Shown: in pieces, positions 1 to 7,585 of the stretch | Layout of the letters: each line of letters begins with the position of its first letter | Position numbering within the stretch: position 1 is the first letter of the stretch | NCBI RefSeq assembly: GCF_001428895.1 | Contig: NZ_LMJA01000003.1 | Location: forward strand, 63,560 to 127,559 | DNA from: Mycobacterium sp. Root265 | GTDB taxonomy: Bacteria > Actinomycetota > Actinomycetes > Mycobacteriales > Mycobacteriaceae | Reading direction: 5' to 3' | Length of the DNA: 64,000 bases | Notes under the pieces: generated by a model | Databases searched by the model: none | The model's input: the letters and a program-made list of their open reading frames with translations, nothing else | Told to the model about the DNA's origin: nothing | Translations under genes and position numbers: made by a program

Positions 1-243
1 GGGGCGCCATCCTGCACCCGCCACGACCACCGTGCCCACGCACTCCAGACCGGGAACACCACCGGGCGGCGGTGGCATCACCCCACGACACTGCAGGATC
101 TCGGCATTGTTGAGCCCGAAGGCATCGACCGCCACCAGTACCTCGCCGGGGGCGGGCTGCGGTATCGGCACCCGCTCGATGCGCAACGGATGCCGTCCGC
201 CCGGGTCGCGAAGGACCGCCGCGGCCATGGTGGGCTCGGTCAT
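1..243 (-). CDS. Zinc-type alcohol dehydrogenase / quinone oxidoreductase, N-terminal part (runs off the window)
   Basis: Reading leftwards from an ATG at 243, the frame gives about 80 residues of a GroES-like N-terminal domain: a short lead, then PQPAPGEVLVAVDAFGLN, then a stretch with PGLECVGTVV. That is the usual start of NAD(P)H-quinone oxidoreductases and zinc alcohol dehydrogenases of the MDR superfamily. The GLNNAEILQCRG segment replaces the zinc-ligand 'CxTD' region, so a quinone-oxidoreductase-type (zinc-free) enzyme is more likely. The nucleotide-binding domain lies outside the window. Its ATG overlaps the stop of the upstream hydrolase (ATGA, 240-243), so the two are probably co-translated. 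Substrate unknown. Confidence 0.8.
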   Translation of the reverse strand, partial: MTEPTMAAAVLRDPGGRHPLRIERVPIPQPAPGEVLVAVDAFGLNNAEILQCRGVMPPPPGGVPGLECVGTVVVAGAGWRP

Positions 244-1049
244 CGCAGCACCACATCAGCGTGGAAATCCACCACCGCCCGGGCGAACTCGCTCGGGCAC
301 GTCTCCGGGCTGGCGATGTCACCGTCGGCCAGTACGTATTGCCTGGCCTGCGGGAAGGCCGCCATGATCCGGTCGTGCCGCGGGTAGGCCCGCGGGTCAC
401 GGGCTGAGGCGACGCACAACACCGGACCCGGATACCGGCCGACGCCGTCCTCGGAGCGATACGCGGCGACTGCGGCGTGCCCGCGGTCGGGATCGGGATG
501 TGCCAGCACGTCCCGCACATAGCGCCCCTGCACGTCGGGATCGGGATGGGCCAGATACTCGGCGCGGCGCTGCCACAGCCGGGCGAGGTGTCCGCCGTCC
601 GGTTCGGTGGCAATATCGTTGAACGGCGGCGCGGTTCGCCGCCGGCGACGCTCGTCCTCGTCGATGAACGGTGTCGATGACAGCACCACTGACAACACGC
701 GTTGCGGTGCCGACACGGCCAGCTCGTAGGCGACGAGCCCGCCGAAATGATGCCCGACCAGATGGGCGCAGGGCACCCGCAGTTCGTCCAGCACATCGAG
801 GACGGCAGCCGCCGCCGACTCGATCGTGTTGTCGGGTAACGCTTGTGAAGCGCCGTAGCCGGGAAGATCGGGTATCACGATGCGATACCCCTCGATCAGG
901 CCGGCGACGGCGCGGAACTCATCCCAGCTACGCGGCGTCTGGTGCAGCAGCACCAGGCAGGGGCCGTCGAGGTGACCGCCCACGGTCACGACGTGCATGC
1001 GCCCGGATCGGGTCTGCACGTACATCGGTGTCGGCTCGGTGCCGCTCAC
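240..1049 (-). CDS. Alpha/beta-hydrolase fold protein lacking the nucleophilic serine
   Basis: A 269-residue alpha/beta-hydrolase fold protein. The start is taken as the GTG at 1049 because GGAGG (1054-1058) lies just upstream; the frame stays open further upstream without such a site. Landmarks are the oxyanion region LLHQTPRSWDEFR (about 34-46), PDLPGYGAS (60-68) and the nucleophile elbow LVGHHFGG (97-104). At the elbow, where the family has G-x-S-x-G, the central residue is His101 instead of Ser. The usual C-terminal catalytic His region reads ADGDIASPET, with no clear His. The protein may therefore be a non-hydrolytic member (lyase, dehalogenase-like or binding protein). It overlaps the downstream oxidoreductase by ATGA and follows the LysR gene by 139 bases. 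Confidence 0.85.
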   Translation of the reverse strand: MSGTEPTPMYVQTRSGRMHVVTVGGHLDGPCLVLLHQTPRSWDEFRAVAGLIEGYRIVIPDLPGYGASQALPDNTIESAAAAVLDVLDELRVPCAHLVGHHFGGLVAYELAVSAPQRVLSVVLSSTPFIDEDERRRRRTAPPFNDIATEPDGGHLARLWQRRAEYLAHPDPDVQGRYVRDVLAHPDPDRGHAAVAAYRSEDGVGRYPGPVLCVASARDPRAYPRHDRIMAAFPQARQYVLADGDIASPETCPSEFARAVVDFHADVVLR

Positions 1050-1142
1050 ATGGCCTCCAATACGGGTCAAGGTCCTTGACTCGATCCAAGACGCGTCCGG
1101 CTTGCGGAGCAAACAGTGAATAGTGCTGCATCACATCGGATT

Positions 1143-1160
1143 AACAGATGCAGTGCATCT
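1143..1160. promoter_or_regulatory. Palindrome upstream of the hydrolase, candidate operator
   Basis: A perfect dyad AGATGCA-g-TGCATCT lies at 1146-1160, about 100 bases upstream of the hydrolase start and in the only sizeable gap of the cluster. Its left part, AACAGATGC (1143-1151), also occurs in the dctP promoter dyad at 5900-5908. A shared regulator, most simply the neighbouring LysR protein, is inferred. Confidence 0.4.
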
Positions 1161-1188
1161 ACGGAAGCGATCGATCCGGGTGGGTGGA

Positions 1189-2112
1189 TCAGCTCGCGCC
1201 GGTCACCACGGTGCGGCACCGTTCGGCGAAGGCCCCGGCGCGGCGACTCATCCGCATGGACTGCAGTGAGGCCACCACCACCCGCAGCGGTCGCACCTCG
1301 TCGGCGAGCGGGACGGCCACCACCCGGCCGCCCGCATAGGTGCTGTCGGTGGCCGGGCGCTGGTGCAGCAGGCTGTAGCCGTGGTCCTGGGCCACCATCG
1401 CGCGCACCGTCTCGTAACTGCTGGAGCGGTACTGCACGTTGGGCTGCAGTCCGCGTTCGGTGAAGACGCCGATGAAGTAATCGCGACTGAAGGGCAGATC
1501 GACCAGGATCATCGGTTCGTCGACCAGGTCGGCGAGTTTTACGCTGTCCTCTCCGGCCAGCCGGTGCGCGGCCGGAAGTGCTGCGTAGGGGTGGATTTCG
1601 GCCAACACGTCGCGATCGATACCGTCACCGAGCGCCAGGTCGTAGGTCAGGGCCACCTCGGCCCGGCCCGATTCCAGGTACTCGCTCACCTCACCGGCGA
1701 CGGCCTCGGTGACGTGCACTTCCAGGCCGGGGTGGTCCCGTTTCAGCCCCGCCAGGATCGACGGGAGGTAGAACGGCGCGATCGGGCTGAAACACACCAC
1801 GTGCAGCGGACCCCAGAATGCCTGCGCCTCACCGGCGATCGATTCCAGCGATTCGGCAAGTGCGGTGAGCGTCTGGCGGGCGCGGAGCAGCAACTCTTTG
1901 CCGGCCGCGGTGAGGATGAGCCCCTTGGCATGCCGCCGGATGAACAGCTGGACGCCCAGCTCCTTCTCCAGGTGGGCGACGGCCGAGGACACCGCCGACT
2001 GCGCGACGTAGAGATCCTCGGCCGCGCGCGTCATGCTTTCCCGCTCGGCGACCCGGATGAAGTAGCGCAGCTGCGTCAGCGAGATGCCGCGCAGCTGGTC
2101 CACCCCGGTCAT
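1189..2112 (-). CDS. LysR-type transcriptional regulator
   Basis: A 307-residue LTTR. The N-terminal winged helix-turn-helix (about residues 11-70) reads ISLTQLRYFIRVAERES, then AAEDLYVAQSAVSSAVAHLE, the standard family pattern. The C-terminal periplasmic-binding-protein-like effector domain follows (about 95-300). The ATG at 2112 is preferred because it overlaps the dctM stop (ATGA, 2109-2112); upstream in-frame sequence is dctM antisense-like and not LTTR. It is the last gene of the TRAP operon and so likely controls it in response to the imported carboxylate. LTTRs usually diverge from their targets, so co-transcription downstream of them is somewhat unusual. Confidence 0.93.
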   Translation of the reverse strand: MTGVDQLRGISLTQLRYFIRVAERESMTRAAEDLYVAQSAVSSAVAHLEKELGVQLFIRRHAKGLILTAAGKELLLRARQTLTALAESLESIAGEAQAFWGPLHVVCFSPIAPFYLPSILAGLKRDHPGLEVHVTEAVAGEVSEYLESGRAEVALTYDLALGDGIDRDVLAEIHPYAALPAAHRLAGEDSVKLADLVDEPMILVDLPFSRDYFIGVFTERGLQPNVQYRSSSYETVRAMVAQDHGYSLLHQRPATDSTYAGGRVVAVPLADEVRPLRVVVASLQSMRMSRRAGAFAERCRTVVTGAS

Positions 2113-3389
2113 GGCCCACCAAGGACCGTCGGCAGCCAGGTCGCCAGCGCCGGGAAGACGATCACCAGGGCGAGCACGCCGACGGTGGCGATGAGGAACG
2201 GGGTGTTGGCGCGCAACACGCCCCACGCGTCCACCTTGGCGATCTTGGCGGCCACCACCAGGGACATCGCCACCGGCGGGGTGACCTGACCGACGATGAC
2301 GGTGAGCACGATGATGACGCCGAAGTACACCGGGTCGATACCGACGGCGAGCATGGTCGGCAGCATCACCGGCATGATCACCGGGATCAGCGGGTCGAAC
2401 AGCATGCCGGCCAGAATGGCCACCACCGTCAGCACCACCACGTAGCCGAGCTGGGCGTCACCGGGCACGATCTGCGTGGCGAATGCGGTGAGCGCCTTGG
2501 GCAGTCCGGCCATCGCGAGCACCGCGCCGAGGGCGACGGAGACACCGACGATCAGCATCACCTCACCGGTCAGGACCGCGGCCTCGATCAGGCACCGGTA
2601 CAGCCGTCGCACCCCGAGGGAGCGGAACACCAGCGACGAAATCAGGATGGCGTAGACGACGGCGAAGGCACCGGACTCGGTCGGGGTGAACACACCGAGG
2701 GTGAGTCCCAGCACCACCAGCAGCGGCACACCGAAAGCCAGGAAGGCGCCACGAAAGGTGCGCCACACCTCGCGCCAGTTGAACGGGATCTTCTCGCCCC
2801 ACCCGTTGCGTTTGGCCTGCACCGCCACCACCACCATGAGCACCACGGTCAAGATGACACCGGGGATGATGCCGGCCAGAAAGAGTGCGCCCAGCGAGGT
2901 TCCGGTGGCCGCGGCGTACAGGATCATCGGTGAGGACGGCGGGATGAGCGGTCCGATGCCCGACGAGGATGCCGTCACGGCCGCGGCATACGGTCCCGGG
3001 TAGCCGTGCTTCTTCATCTGCGGGATGAGCGTGGAACCCGTGCCGGCGAGATCGGCCACCGAGGTGCCGACCATGCCACCGAAGAACAGGCTGGTCGATA
3101 CGTCGACCTGGGCGAGTCCGCCCGGCAGGGATCCGAAAATCGAACGCGCGAAAGCGAATACCCGTTCGGCCACCCCACCGGCGTTCATCACCACACCGGC
3201 GAGGATGAACAGCGGCATGGCCAGCAGCACGAAGCTGCTCATTCCGTCGGTGACCTGTTGCGGGTACTGCAGCATCCAGGAGCCGCCCAGGGTGGCGTAC
3301 ACCGCGACACCACTGGCCATCGCGATGATCAACGGCGTGCCCAGCAGCAGCAGGCCGACGATCACCACCAGGGTGAGAGTCAGGATCAC
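2109..3389 (-). CDS. dctM: TRAP transporter large permease (DctM family)
   Basis: A 426-residue, very hydrophobic protein of the DctM family, the ion-coupled transport subunit of tripartite ATP-independent periplasmic transporters. Family signatures are the N-terminal helix LTLVVIVGLLLLGTPLIIAM, the segment ASSSGIGPLIPPSSPMILY (about 145-165), and the C-terminal IVGQVTPPVAMSLVVAAKI. A dozen or so membrane helices are apparent. The start is the GTG at 3389, with GGAGA upstream and a 4-base GTGA overlap with the dctQ stop. It works with DctQ and the lipoprotein DctP to import a carboxylate; the substrate is not readable from sequence. Confidence 0.95.
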   Translation of the reverse strand: MILTLTLVVIVGLLLLGTPLIIAMASGVAVYATLGGSWMLQYPQQVTDGMSSFVLLAMPLFILAGVVMNAGGVAERVFAFARSIFGSLPGGLAQVDVSTSLFFGGMVGTSVADLAGTGSTLIPQMKKHGYPGPYAAAVTASSSGIGPLIPPSSPMILYAAATGTSLGALFLAGIIPGVILTVVLMVVVAVQAKRNGWGEKIPFNWREVWRTFRGAFLAFGVPLLVVLGLTLGVFTPTESGAFAVVYAILISSLVFRSLGVRRLYRCLIEAAVLTGEVMLIVGVSVALGAVLAMAGLPKALTAFATQIVPGDAQLGYVVVLTVVAILAGMLFDPLIPVIMPVMLPTMLAVGIDPVYFGVIIVLTVIVGQVTPPVAMSLVVAAKIAKVDAWGVLRANTPFLIATVGVLALVIVFPALATWLPTVLGGP

Positions 3390-3964
3390 GATTTCTCCTC
3401 GTCGAGCTGGCGCAGGATCGCCGCTCGGCACCCAGGCAACTGGAACAGCACGATCAGTGCGGCCACGGTCGCCCCGATGGGCAGCGCAGCGATGAAGAAG
3501 CCCTTGGGCAGCCGCAGGTACGGGCTGGGGTCACCCCCGAACTTGGTGACGTACAGGTAGGCGAACCAGGCCAGGTGCAACAGGACCGCGGCGGTCAGCA
3601 GATCGGTGCCCAACTTCAGCCAGGTCTGGATCCGGACCGGCAGCCGGCCGACGAAGGCCCGGATCTCGATGGACTCCCGGCGGCGCACCCCGAGGGTGAA
3701 GCCCAGCATGGTCAGCCACAGCATCATGCCGGTGACCAGTTCCTCGGTCCAGCCCAGCGGGGAGTTGAAGGCGAACCGCATCACCGCGTTGGCGAACAGG
3801 ATCAGGGTGATCGCCGCCAGCAGCGCGGCGCAGAGGACCTCGAGCACCCGGTCGATCACCGTGTGCGTACCCGGATTCGGGTCGACGCCGAAGGTGGAGT
3901 CGAGTTGCATCTCCACGTCGGTCGGTTCGGCGATCGGATGGTGCGTCTCACGTGCAGTGGTCAT
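3386..3964 (-). CDS. dctQ: TRAP transporter small permease (DctQ family)
   Basis: A 192-residue protein with an N-terminal cytoplasmic extension of about 35 residues and four predicted membrane helices. It contains the DctQ hallmark FNSPLGWTEELVTGMMLWLTMLG split around the Trp-Thr-Glu-Glu region, followed by RRRESIEI. It pairs with DctM in the membrane. The ATG at 3964 overlaps the stop of the decarboxylase-like gene (ATGA), and its own stop overlaps the dctM start, so the genes are translationally coupled. Confidence 0.9.
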   Translation of the reverse strand: MTTARETHHPIAEPTDVEMQLDSTFGVDPNPGTHTVIDRVLEVLCAALLAAITLILFANAVMRFAFNSPLGWTEELVTGMMLWLTMLGFTLGVRRRESIEIRAFVGRLPVRIQTWLKLGTDLLTAAVLLHLAWFAYLYVTKFGGDPSPYLRLPKGFFIAALPIGATVAALIVLFQLPGCRAAILRQLDEEKS

Positions 3965-4761
3965 GCGGGGGCTCCCGTCGCGTCAGGGTCCAACCTGTCC
4001 TCCAGCAGCGCCCCGAAGCCCGGTCGCGCCGCCCGCACGCCAGCGATCTGCAGTGCGTACCAGAACGACGCCTGCACCGCGCTGATCACCGGTTTGCCCA
4101 GCTCGGCCTCCAGTGCGGCGATCGCGCCGACGCTGGCGAAGTTCGTGCAGCTGATGAAGACGGCACTCGACTCGTCGGTGTCGGTCTCGACGGCAAGGTC
4201 GAACACCCGCTCCAGCGGTACCTCGGCCAGTTCCTGGTCACTGGTGATGCCCAGACCGACGCTCGTGACGACCGGATGGCCGTTCTCGCCGAAGAACCGG
4301 CTCGCCCGGTCGATCACCTCCTGCCGGTAGGGCGTCACGAGGCTGATCGGCCCGGCGCCGACCGCCTTGAGCGCGGCGATGCTCGCGGTCGAGGTGGTGG
4401 TGCAACGACCGGTGAGCCCGCTCCACTGCTCGAAGTGGCCGACCAGCATGCGATCCCACGCGGTGCCGTGCAGAAACGACGCGCTGGTGCCACCGAAGAC
4501 CAGGACATCCAGTGGCGCCTGGGCCACCAACTCGACGGCGGTCCGCAGCTCGGGCGAGCGCATCATCGCGTCGATACCGTCGACGGTGACGCTGGGCAGC
4601 GTGACCCGGCTGGTGTGGATGGTCGCGCCGGGGGTGGCCATGGCATACATCTCGGCCTCCATCAGCGTGCTGGATGCCATGTACACCAGCCCGATCCGGG
4701 TCGCCGTGTTCAGCGCCCCGAGCGGGAGTCTGGGCCGTGCCCGGTGCTGGGCCGGGGTCAC
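3961..4761 (-). CDS. Arylmalonate decarboxylase-like member of the Asp/Glu racemase superfamily
   Basis: A 266-residue protein. Motif order and length match the arylmalonate decarboxylase (AMDase)/maleate isomerase branch. GTSASF (91-96) carries Gly91 where racemases and maleate isomerase have their first catalytic Cys. Tyr145 lies in VTPYRQ, and the single catalytic-type Cys205 in FISCTNF. The C-terminal ASFWYALQIAG...ARPGFG block also matches AMDase. In Bordetella AMDase the corresponding residues are Gly74-Thr75-Ser76, Tyr126 and Cys188 (recalled from the family), so a cofactor-free decarboxylation of a malonate-type substrate is plausible. The GTG start at 4761 overlaps the dctP stop (GTGA). 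Lying between dctP and dctQ, it probably acts on what the transporter imports. Maleate isomerase is the main alternative, but it needs two cysteines. Confidence 0.85.
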   Translation of the reverse strand: MTPAQHRARPRLPLGALNTATRIGLVYMASSTLMEAEMYAMATPGATIHTSRVTLPSVTVDGIDAMMRSPELRTAVELVAQAPLDVLVFGGTSASFLHGTAWDRMLVGHFEQWSGLTGRCTTTSTASIAALKAVGAGPISLVTPYRQEVIDRASRFFGENGHPVVTSVGLGITSDQELAEVPLERVFDLAVETDTDESSAVFISCTNFASVGAIAALEAELGKPVISAVQASFWYALQIAGVRAARPGFGALLEDRLDPDATGAPA

Positions 4762-5759
4762 TGGCGGTACTCGGCGAGCACCCGGTCGGCGAAGTCGCCG
4801 GGGATCCCCGCGGCGATCTCGTCGCGCACACCGCTGACCGCCTCACTGAGCTGATTCACATCGGCCTCGTTGACCTGCACGCCGGCGCCTTCGAACTTGG
4901 CGATCAGCTGCTCGTCGGCCTCCGCGCCGGCCGTCCTGCTGGTGGCCGCGGCGGCGGTGGCCGCCGTTTCCAGACCCTGCTGAATCTCGGGCGACAGTCC
5001 CTGCCAAGTGTCCTCGTTGACGGTGAGGTAGACCGGGCTGTAGATGTGCGATGTCATCGACAGGTAGGGCTGCTTCTCGTAGAAGGAGAAGGCGTCGATG
5101 ACCTTGAGCGGGTTCTCCTGGCCGTCGAGCACGCCCTGATCGAGCGCGAGGTAGGCCTCACCGATATCGATCTGGGTGGGCGCCGCGCCGAGCGCCTCGA
5201 ACAGCGCGACCCGCGCCGGGTTCCCGGGCACCCGGATCTTCAGGCCGGCCAGATCCGCGGAGGTGACGATGGGCCGCTTGCTGTTGGTGATCTGACGGAA
5301 CCCGTTCTCCCCGAAGCCCAGAACCCTGGCCCCGACCGTCTCGACGAGTGACTCGCTCAGTTCGTCACCGAAGGGTCCGTCCAGGAAACCCGAGACGGTG
5401 TCGCGGTCGGTGAACAGGAAGGGCATGTCCATGATGCCGAAGGTCGGGTCCAGGTTCGCCACCGAGCCGCTGACCGCGGCAATGTCGATCGCGCCGGCGC
5501 GCAGGCCCTGAAGCACGGCCTCCTCGTCGCCGATCGCCCCGCCGCTCTGCACCGTCACCGAGACCGAGTTGCCGAGTTCCTTCTGCACCTCGTCGGCGAA
5601 GGCGAGCAGCATGTCGGCCAGCGGGTCGCCGGCACTGGTCTCCACCGCCAGCGTGAGTGTCGTTGCACCGGAGCTGTTCTCGGTTGAACTCGAGCATCCG
5701 GCCAGCGCAAGTGCAGCGGCCAACCCGGACGCGGCAATCGCCTTCGACAGTGACTTCAT
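4758..5759 (-). CDS. dctP: TRAP transporter substrate-binding lipoprotein (DctP family)
   Basis: A 333-residue DctP-type solute-binding protein. It starts with a lipoprotein signal, MKSLSKAIAASGLAAALALA, ending in the lipobox LAGC with Cys about 23. The family body follows: IGDEEAVLQGLRAGAIDIA, ENGFRQITNSKRPI, DLAGLKIRVPGNP (containing the carboxylate-binding Arg) and LDGQENPL. The ATG at 5759 is chosen because the signal peptide begins there and AGAGGA precedes it. It is the first gene of the operon and ends in a GTGA overlap with the decarboxylase-like gene. It should bind an organic acid outside the membrane and deliver it to DctQM. Confidence 0.93.
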   Translation of the reverse strand: MKSLSKAIAASGLAAALALAGCSSSTENSSGATTLTLAVETSAGDPLADMLLAFADEVQKELGNSVSVTVQSGGAIGDEEAVLQGLRAGAIDIAAVSGSVANLDPTFGIMDMPFLFTDRDTVSGFLDGPFGDELSESLVETVGARVLGFGENGFRQITNSKRPIVTSADLAGLKIRVPGNPARVALFEALGAAPTQIDIGEAYLALDQGVLDGQENPLKVIDAFSFYEKQPYLSMTSHIYSPVYLTVNEDTWQGLSPEIQQGLETAATAAAATSRTAGAEADEQLIAKFEGAGVQVNEADVNQLSEAVSGVRDEIAAGIPGDFADRVLAEYRQ

Positions 5760-5864
5760 CGTTTTCCTCTCATGGGCCCAACGTTTTTCGGGATCGAGTG
5801 TGTTTCCGGGCCGGCGCCGATGCCAACGCGATGGAGTCAAGATTCCGAGTACAGGTGGACCCGC

Positions 5865-5908
5865 GTCAAACAGTCAAAAGCGGCTGCCTGCATCTGTCAA
5901 ACAGATGC
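5865..5908 (-). promoter_or_regulatory. Candidate LysR operator and promoter of the dctP operon
   Basis: A near-perfect dyad GCATCTGTcaaACAGATGC spans 5890-5908 and contains a T-N11-A core typical of LysR sites. The 9-mer GTCAAACAG occurs at 5865-5873 and again at 5896-5904, 31 bases apart (about three helical turns), as expected for paired LTTR recognition and activation sites. On the minus strand the dyad contains TTGACA (5900-5895), a possible -35. The start of dctP is about 105 bases downstream. Functional assignment is inferred. Confidence 0.5.
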
Positions 5909-6162
5909 TACGTAACACGAATTTAACTGCGGCAGAAGATACTTCGGCGTGACATCCGCGTAACGCGGCTGCGGTTCACTACCGGGTTGGGAGCCATCGG
6001 GTGGCCGCCGTTTTCCTGGGAGTTTTCGGGGCCGGCGGAGCGCTGCGCCGCGCCGGTCGGGGTCGGCGCAGCTGAAATCGGGGTGGTGTGATCAAACTCA
6101 TCGCCGGGGTGGGCGCCGCAACTGTGTCCAACACCATGGTGGCGCGGAGCGGAGAAGACATC

Positions 6163-6186
6163 AAAAAGGGCCGCCGCAGCGGCCCT
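6163..6186 (-). terminator. Intrinsic terminator after the MerR gene
   Basis: Arms AGGGCCGC (6167-6174) and GCGGCCCT (6179-6186) form a GC-rich stem with a 4-base loop. On the minus strand the stem is followed by five T (6167-6163). It lies 23 bases past the MerR stop and ends the conserved block. Confidence 0.85.
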
Positions 6187-6208
6187 CTTCGATGTGGTGC
6201 GGCGTATC

Positions 6209-6832
6209 TCAGCCGATTTTGCGGTCGCGGGTCTTACGCCGCGAGGCCAGTTCGTCCTCCGGGGCGGCGATCGATTCGCCGCCGTCGGCACGTTCTCCCG
6301 GGAAGTCGGCGATCGCGCCGGTCAGTTCCCGCATGGCACCCGAGACCGCGATCCCGAACACGCCCTGCCCGCCTTGCAGGAGGTCGACGACCTCTTCGGC
6401 GGAGGTGCACTCGTACACGGTGGTGCCATCGGAGAACAGGGTGATGTTGGCGAGATCCTGCACCCCGCGTTGACGCAGGTGATCCACCGCGACCCGGATG
6501 TTGTGCAGGGAGATACCGGTGTCGAGCAGACGCTTGACGATCTTGAGGACCAGGACGTCCTTGAAGGAGTACAGCCGTTGGCTGCCCGATCCGGCGGCGC
6601 CACGGATCGATGGCACAACCAGCGAGGTGCGCGCCCAGTAGTCGAGCTGCCGATAGGTGATGCCGGCGATCTGGCAGGCGCTCGGTCCGCGGTAGCCGAC
6701 CAGCTCGTCCGGGATCGAGTTGTCCGGGAACAGACCGCCCTGCACGGGTTCGCCGGGTGCGCTGCTCACGGGCGGCGTGGAACCGCCGGCTGAAGACAGA
6801 TCCAACTCCCCCTGATGTGGCGTGTCGCCCAC
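6209..6832 (-). CDS. MerR-family transcriptional regulator (M. tuberculosis Rv1830-like)
   Basis: A 207-residue regulator. After a flexible N-terminus of about 45 residues comes the MerR winged helix: GYRGPSACQIAGITYRQLDY, then WARTSLVVPS and YSFKDVLVLKIVKRLLDTGIS. The C-terminal domain has LFSDGTTVYECTSAEEVVDL. The order of the locus (ftsR, nuclease, this gene) is that of Rv1828-Rv1829-Rv1830. The GTG at 6832 is preferred: AGAGGA lies upstream and the protein then begins VGDTPHQGELDL, while the longer frame would run into the promoter dyad. It has its own promoter region (213-base gap) with a 28-base dyad, suggesting autoregulation. The target genes cannot be read here. Confidence 0.9.
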   Translation of the reverse strand: MGDTPHQGELDLSSAGGSTPPVSSAPGEPVQGGLFPDNSIPDELVGYRGPSACQIAGITYRQLDYWARTSLVVPSIRGAAGSGSQRLYSFKDVLVLKIVKRLLDTGISLHNIRVAVDHLRQRGVQDLANITLFSDGTTVYECTSAEEVVDLLQGGQGVFGIAVSGAMRELTGAIADFPGERADGGESIAAPEDELASRRKTRDRKIG

Positions 6833-6893
6833 AGTCCATCCTCTCGCCGTCGCCCCCGGGCCCGTGACCGTACCCGCGTCACGTCCGAGTTTG

Positions 6894-6921
6894 AATGTGT
6901 CGAGCATACGCTCAACACATT
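6894..6921. promoter_or_regulatory. 28-base imperfect palindrome, candidate MerR operator
   Basis: AATGTGTCGAGCAT (6894-6907) is followed directly by ACGCTCAACACATT (6908-6921). These are inverted repeats matching at 12 of 14 positions. The site lies about 60 bases upstream of the MerR gene start, in the 213-base gap after the nuclease gene. Length and symmetry fit a MerR dimer site; autoregulation is inferred. Confidence 0.55.
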
Positions 6922-7045
6922 GCTGCTACTGCTTGTCGTCGATCAAAATTATGGCTGCCCATTTCCCGTGCGGCTCACACTCGACCCGCGTGTCGAACTC
7001 ACGAGACGCATCCGTGATGTTCGACGTCACGCGGCCGGAGCAGGG

Positions 7046-7540
7046 TCAGGTGGCCTTGAAATCATCGGGTGAGACGCTGTCGAGGAATTCCTTGAACTTC
7101 TCGACCTCGTCCTCGCGGACCGTTCCGTCGGTCTCCTCGTCGGTCTCGTCGGGTATCAGCAGCCCGGCCTCGGCCAGTACCGCTTCCTCGACGTAGATCG
7201 GCACCCCGACGCGCAGCGCGATGGCCACCGAGTCCGAGGGTCTGGCCGAGACCTTGATATCGCGGTCGAAGATCAGGTCGGCGTAGAAGGTGCCCTCCTG
7301 CAGATCGACGATGCGCACCTCTTTGAGCGAATGGCCCAGGGCAGCAATCAGATCCCGGATGAGGTCATGGGTGAGCGGGCGTGGCGCCTCGACACCCTGC
7401 TGTTCCTGCGCGATCGCGGCGGCCTCGGACTGCCCGATCCAGATCGGCAGGTAGCGGTCACCATTCGACTCGCGCAGCAACAGCACCGGCTGATTCTGGG
7501 GTTGCTCCACACGAATACCGACTACCCGAACCTCACCCAT
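7046..7540 (-). CDS. Bifunctional nuclease family protein (DUF151; Rv1829-like)
   Basis: A 164-residue protein of the DUF151 (BFN) family. It opens MGEVRVVGIRVEQPQNQPVL, followed by the family signature LPIWIGQSEAAAIA (31-44), then RPLTHDLI and ARPSDSVAIALRVGVPIYV. The C-terminal 30 residues are acidic. Plant and bacterial relatives show nuclease activity in vitro, but the cellular role in mycobacteria is unsettled. The gene lies between the two MerR genes, 45 bases after ftsR, in the same order as in M. tuberculosis. Confidence 0.92.
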   Translation of the reverse strand: MGEVRVVGIRVEQPQNQPVLLLRESNGDRYLPIWIGQSEAAAIAQEQQGVEAPRPLTHDLIRDLIAALGHSLKEVRIVDLQEGTFYADLIFDRDIKVSARPSDSVAIALRVGVPIYVEEAVLAEAGLLIPDETDEETDGTVREDEVEKFKEFLDSVSPDDFKAT

Positions 7541-7585
7541 CAGCGCCTGCCCTCCGCAACGAAGCCGTCGAGGAAAGTCTAGTCC

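Larger units (their letters stand above)
5760..6208. other. 449-base intergenic region between dctP and the MerR gene
   Basis: No convincing gene is seen here; the open frames lack codon character, recognisable motifs and ribosome sites. It holds the dctP leader, the dctP promoter/operator region with dyads and direct repeats (5865-5908), about 250 bases with nothing recognisable, and the intrinsic terminator of the MerR operon (6163-6186). It marks the border between the conserved secA2-garA block and the TRAP cluster. Confidence 0.7.

Noticed and set aside
5923-6444. Open frames in the gap between dctP and merR
   Set aside because: Low-complexity Arg/Pro/Ala products, no ribosome site, and overlap with the terminator and the end of merR.
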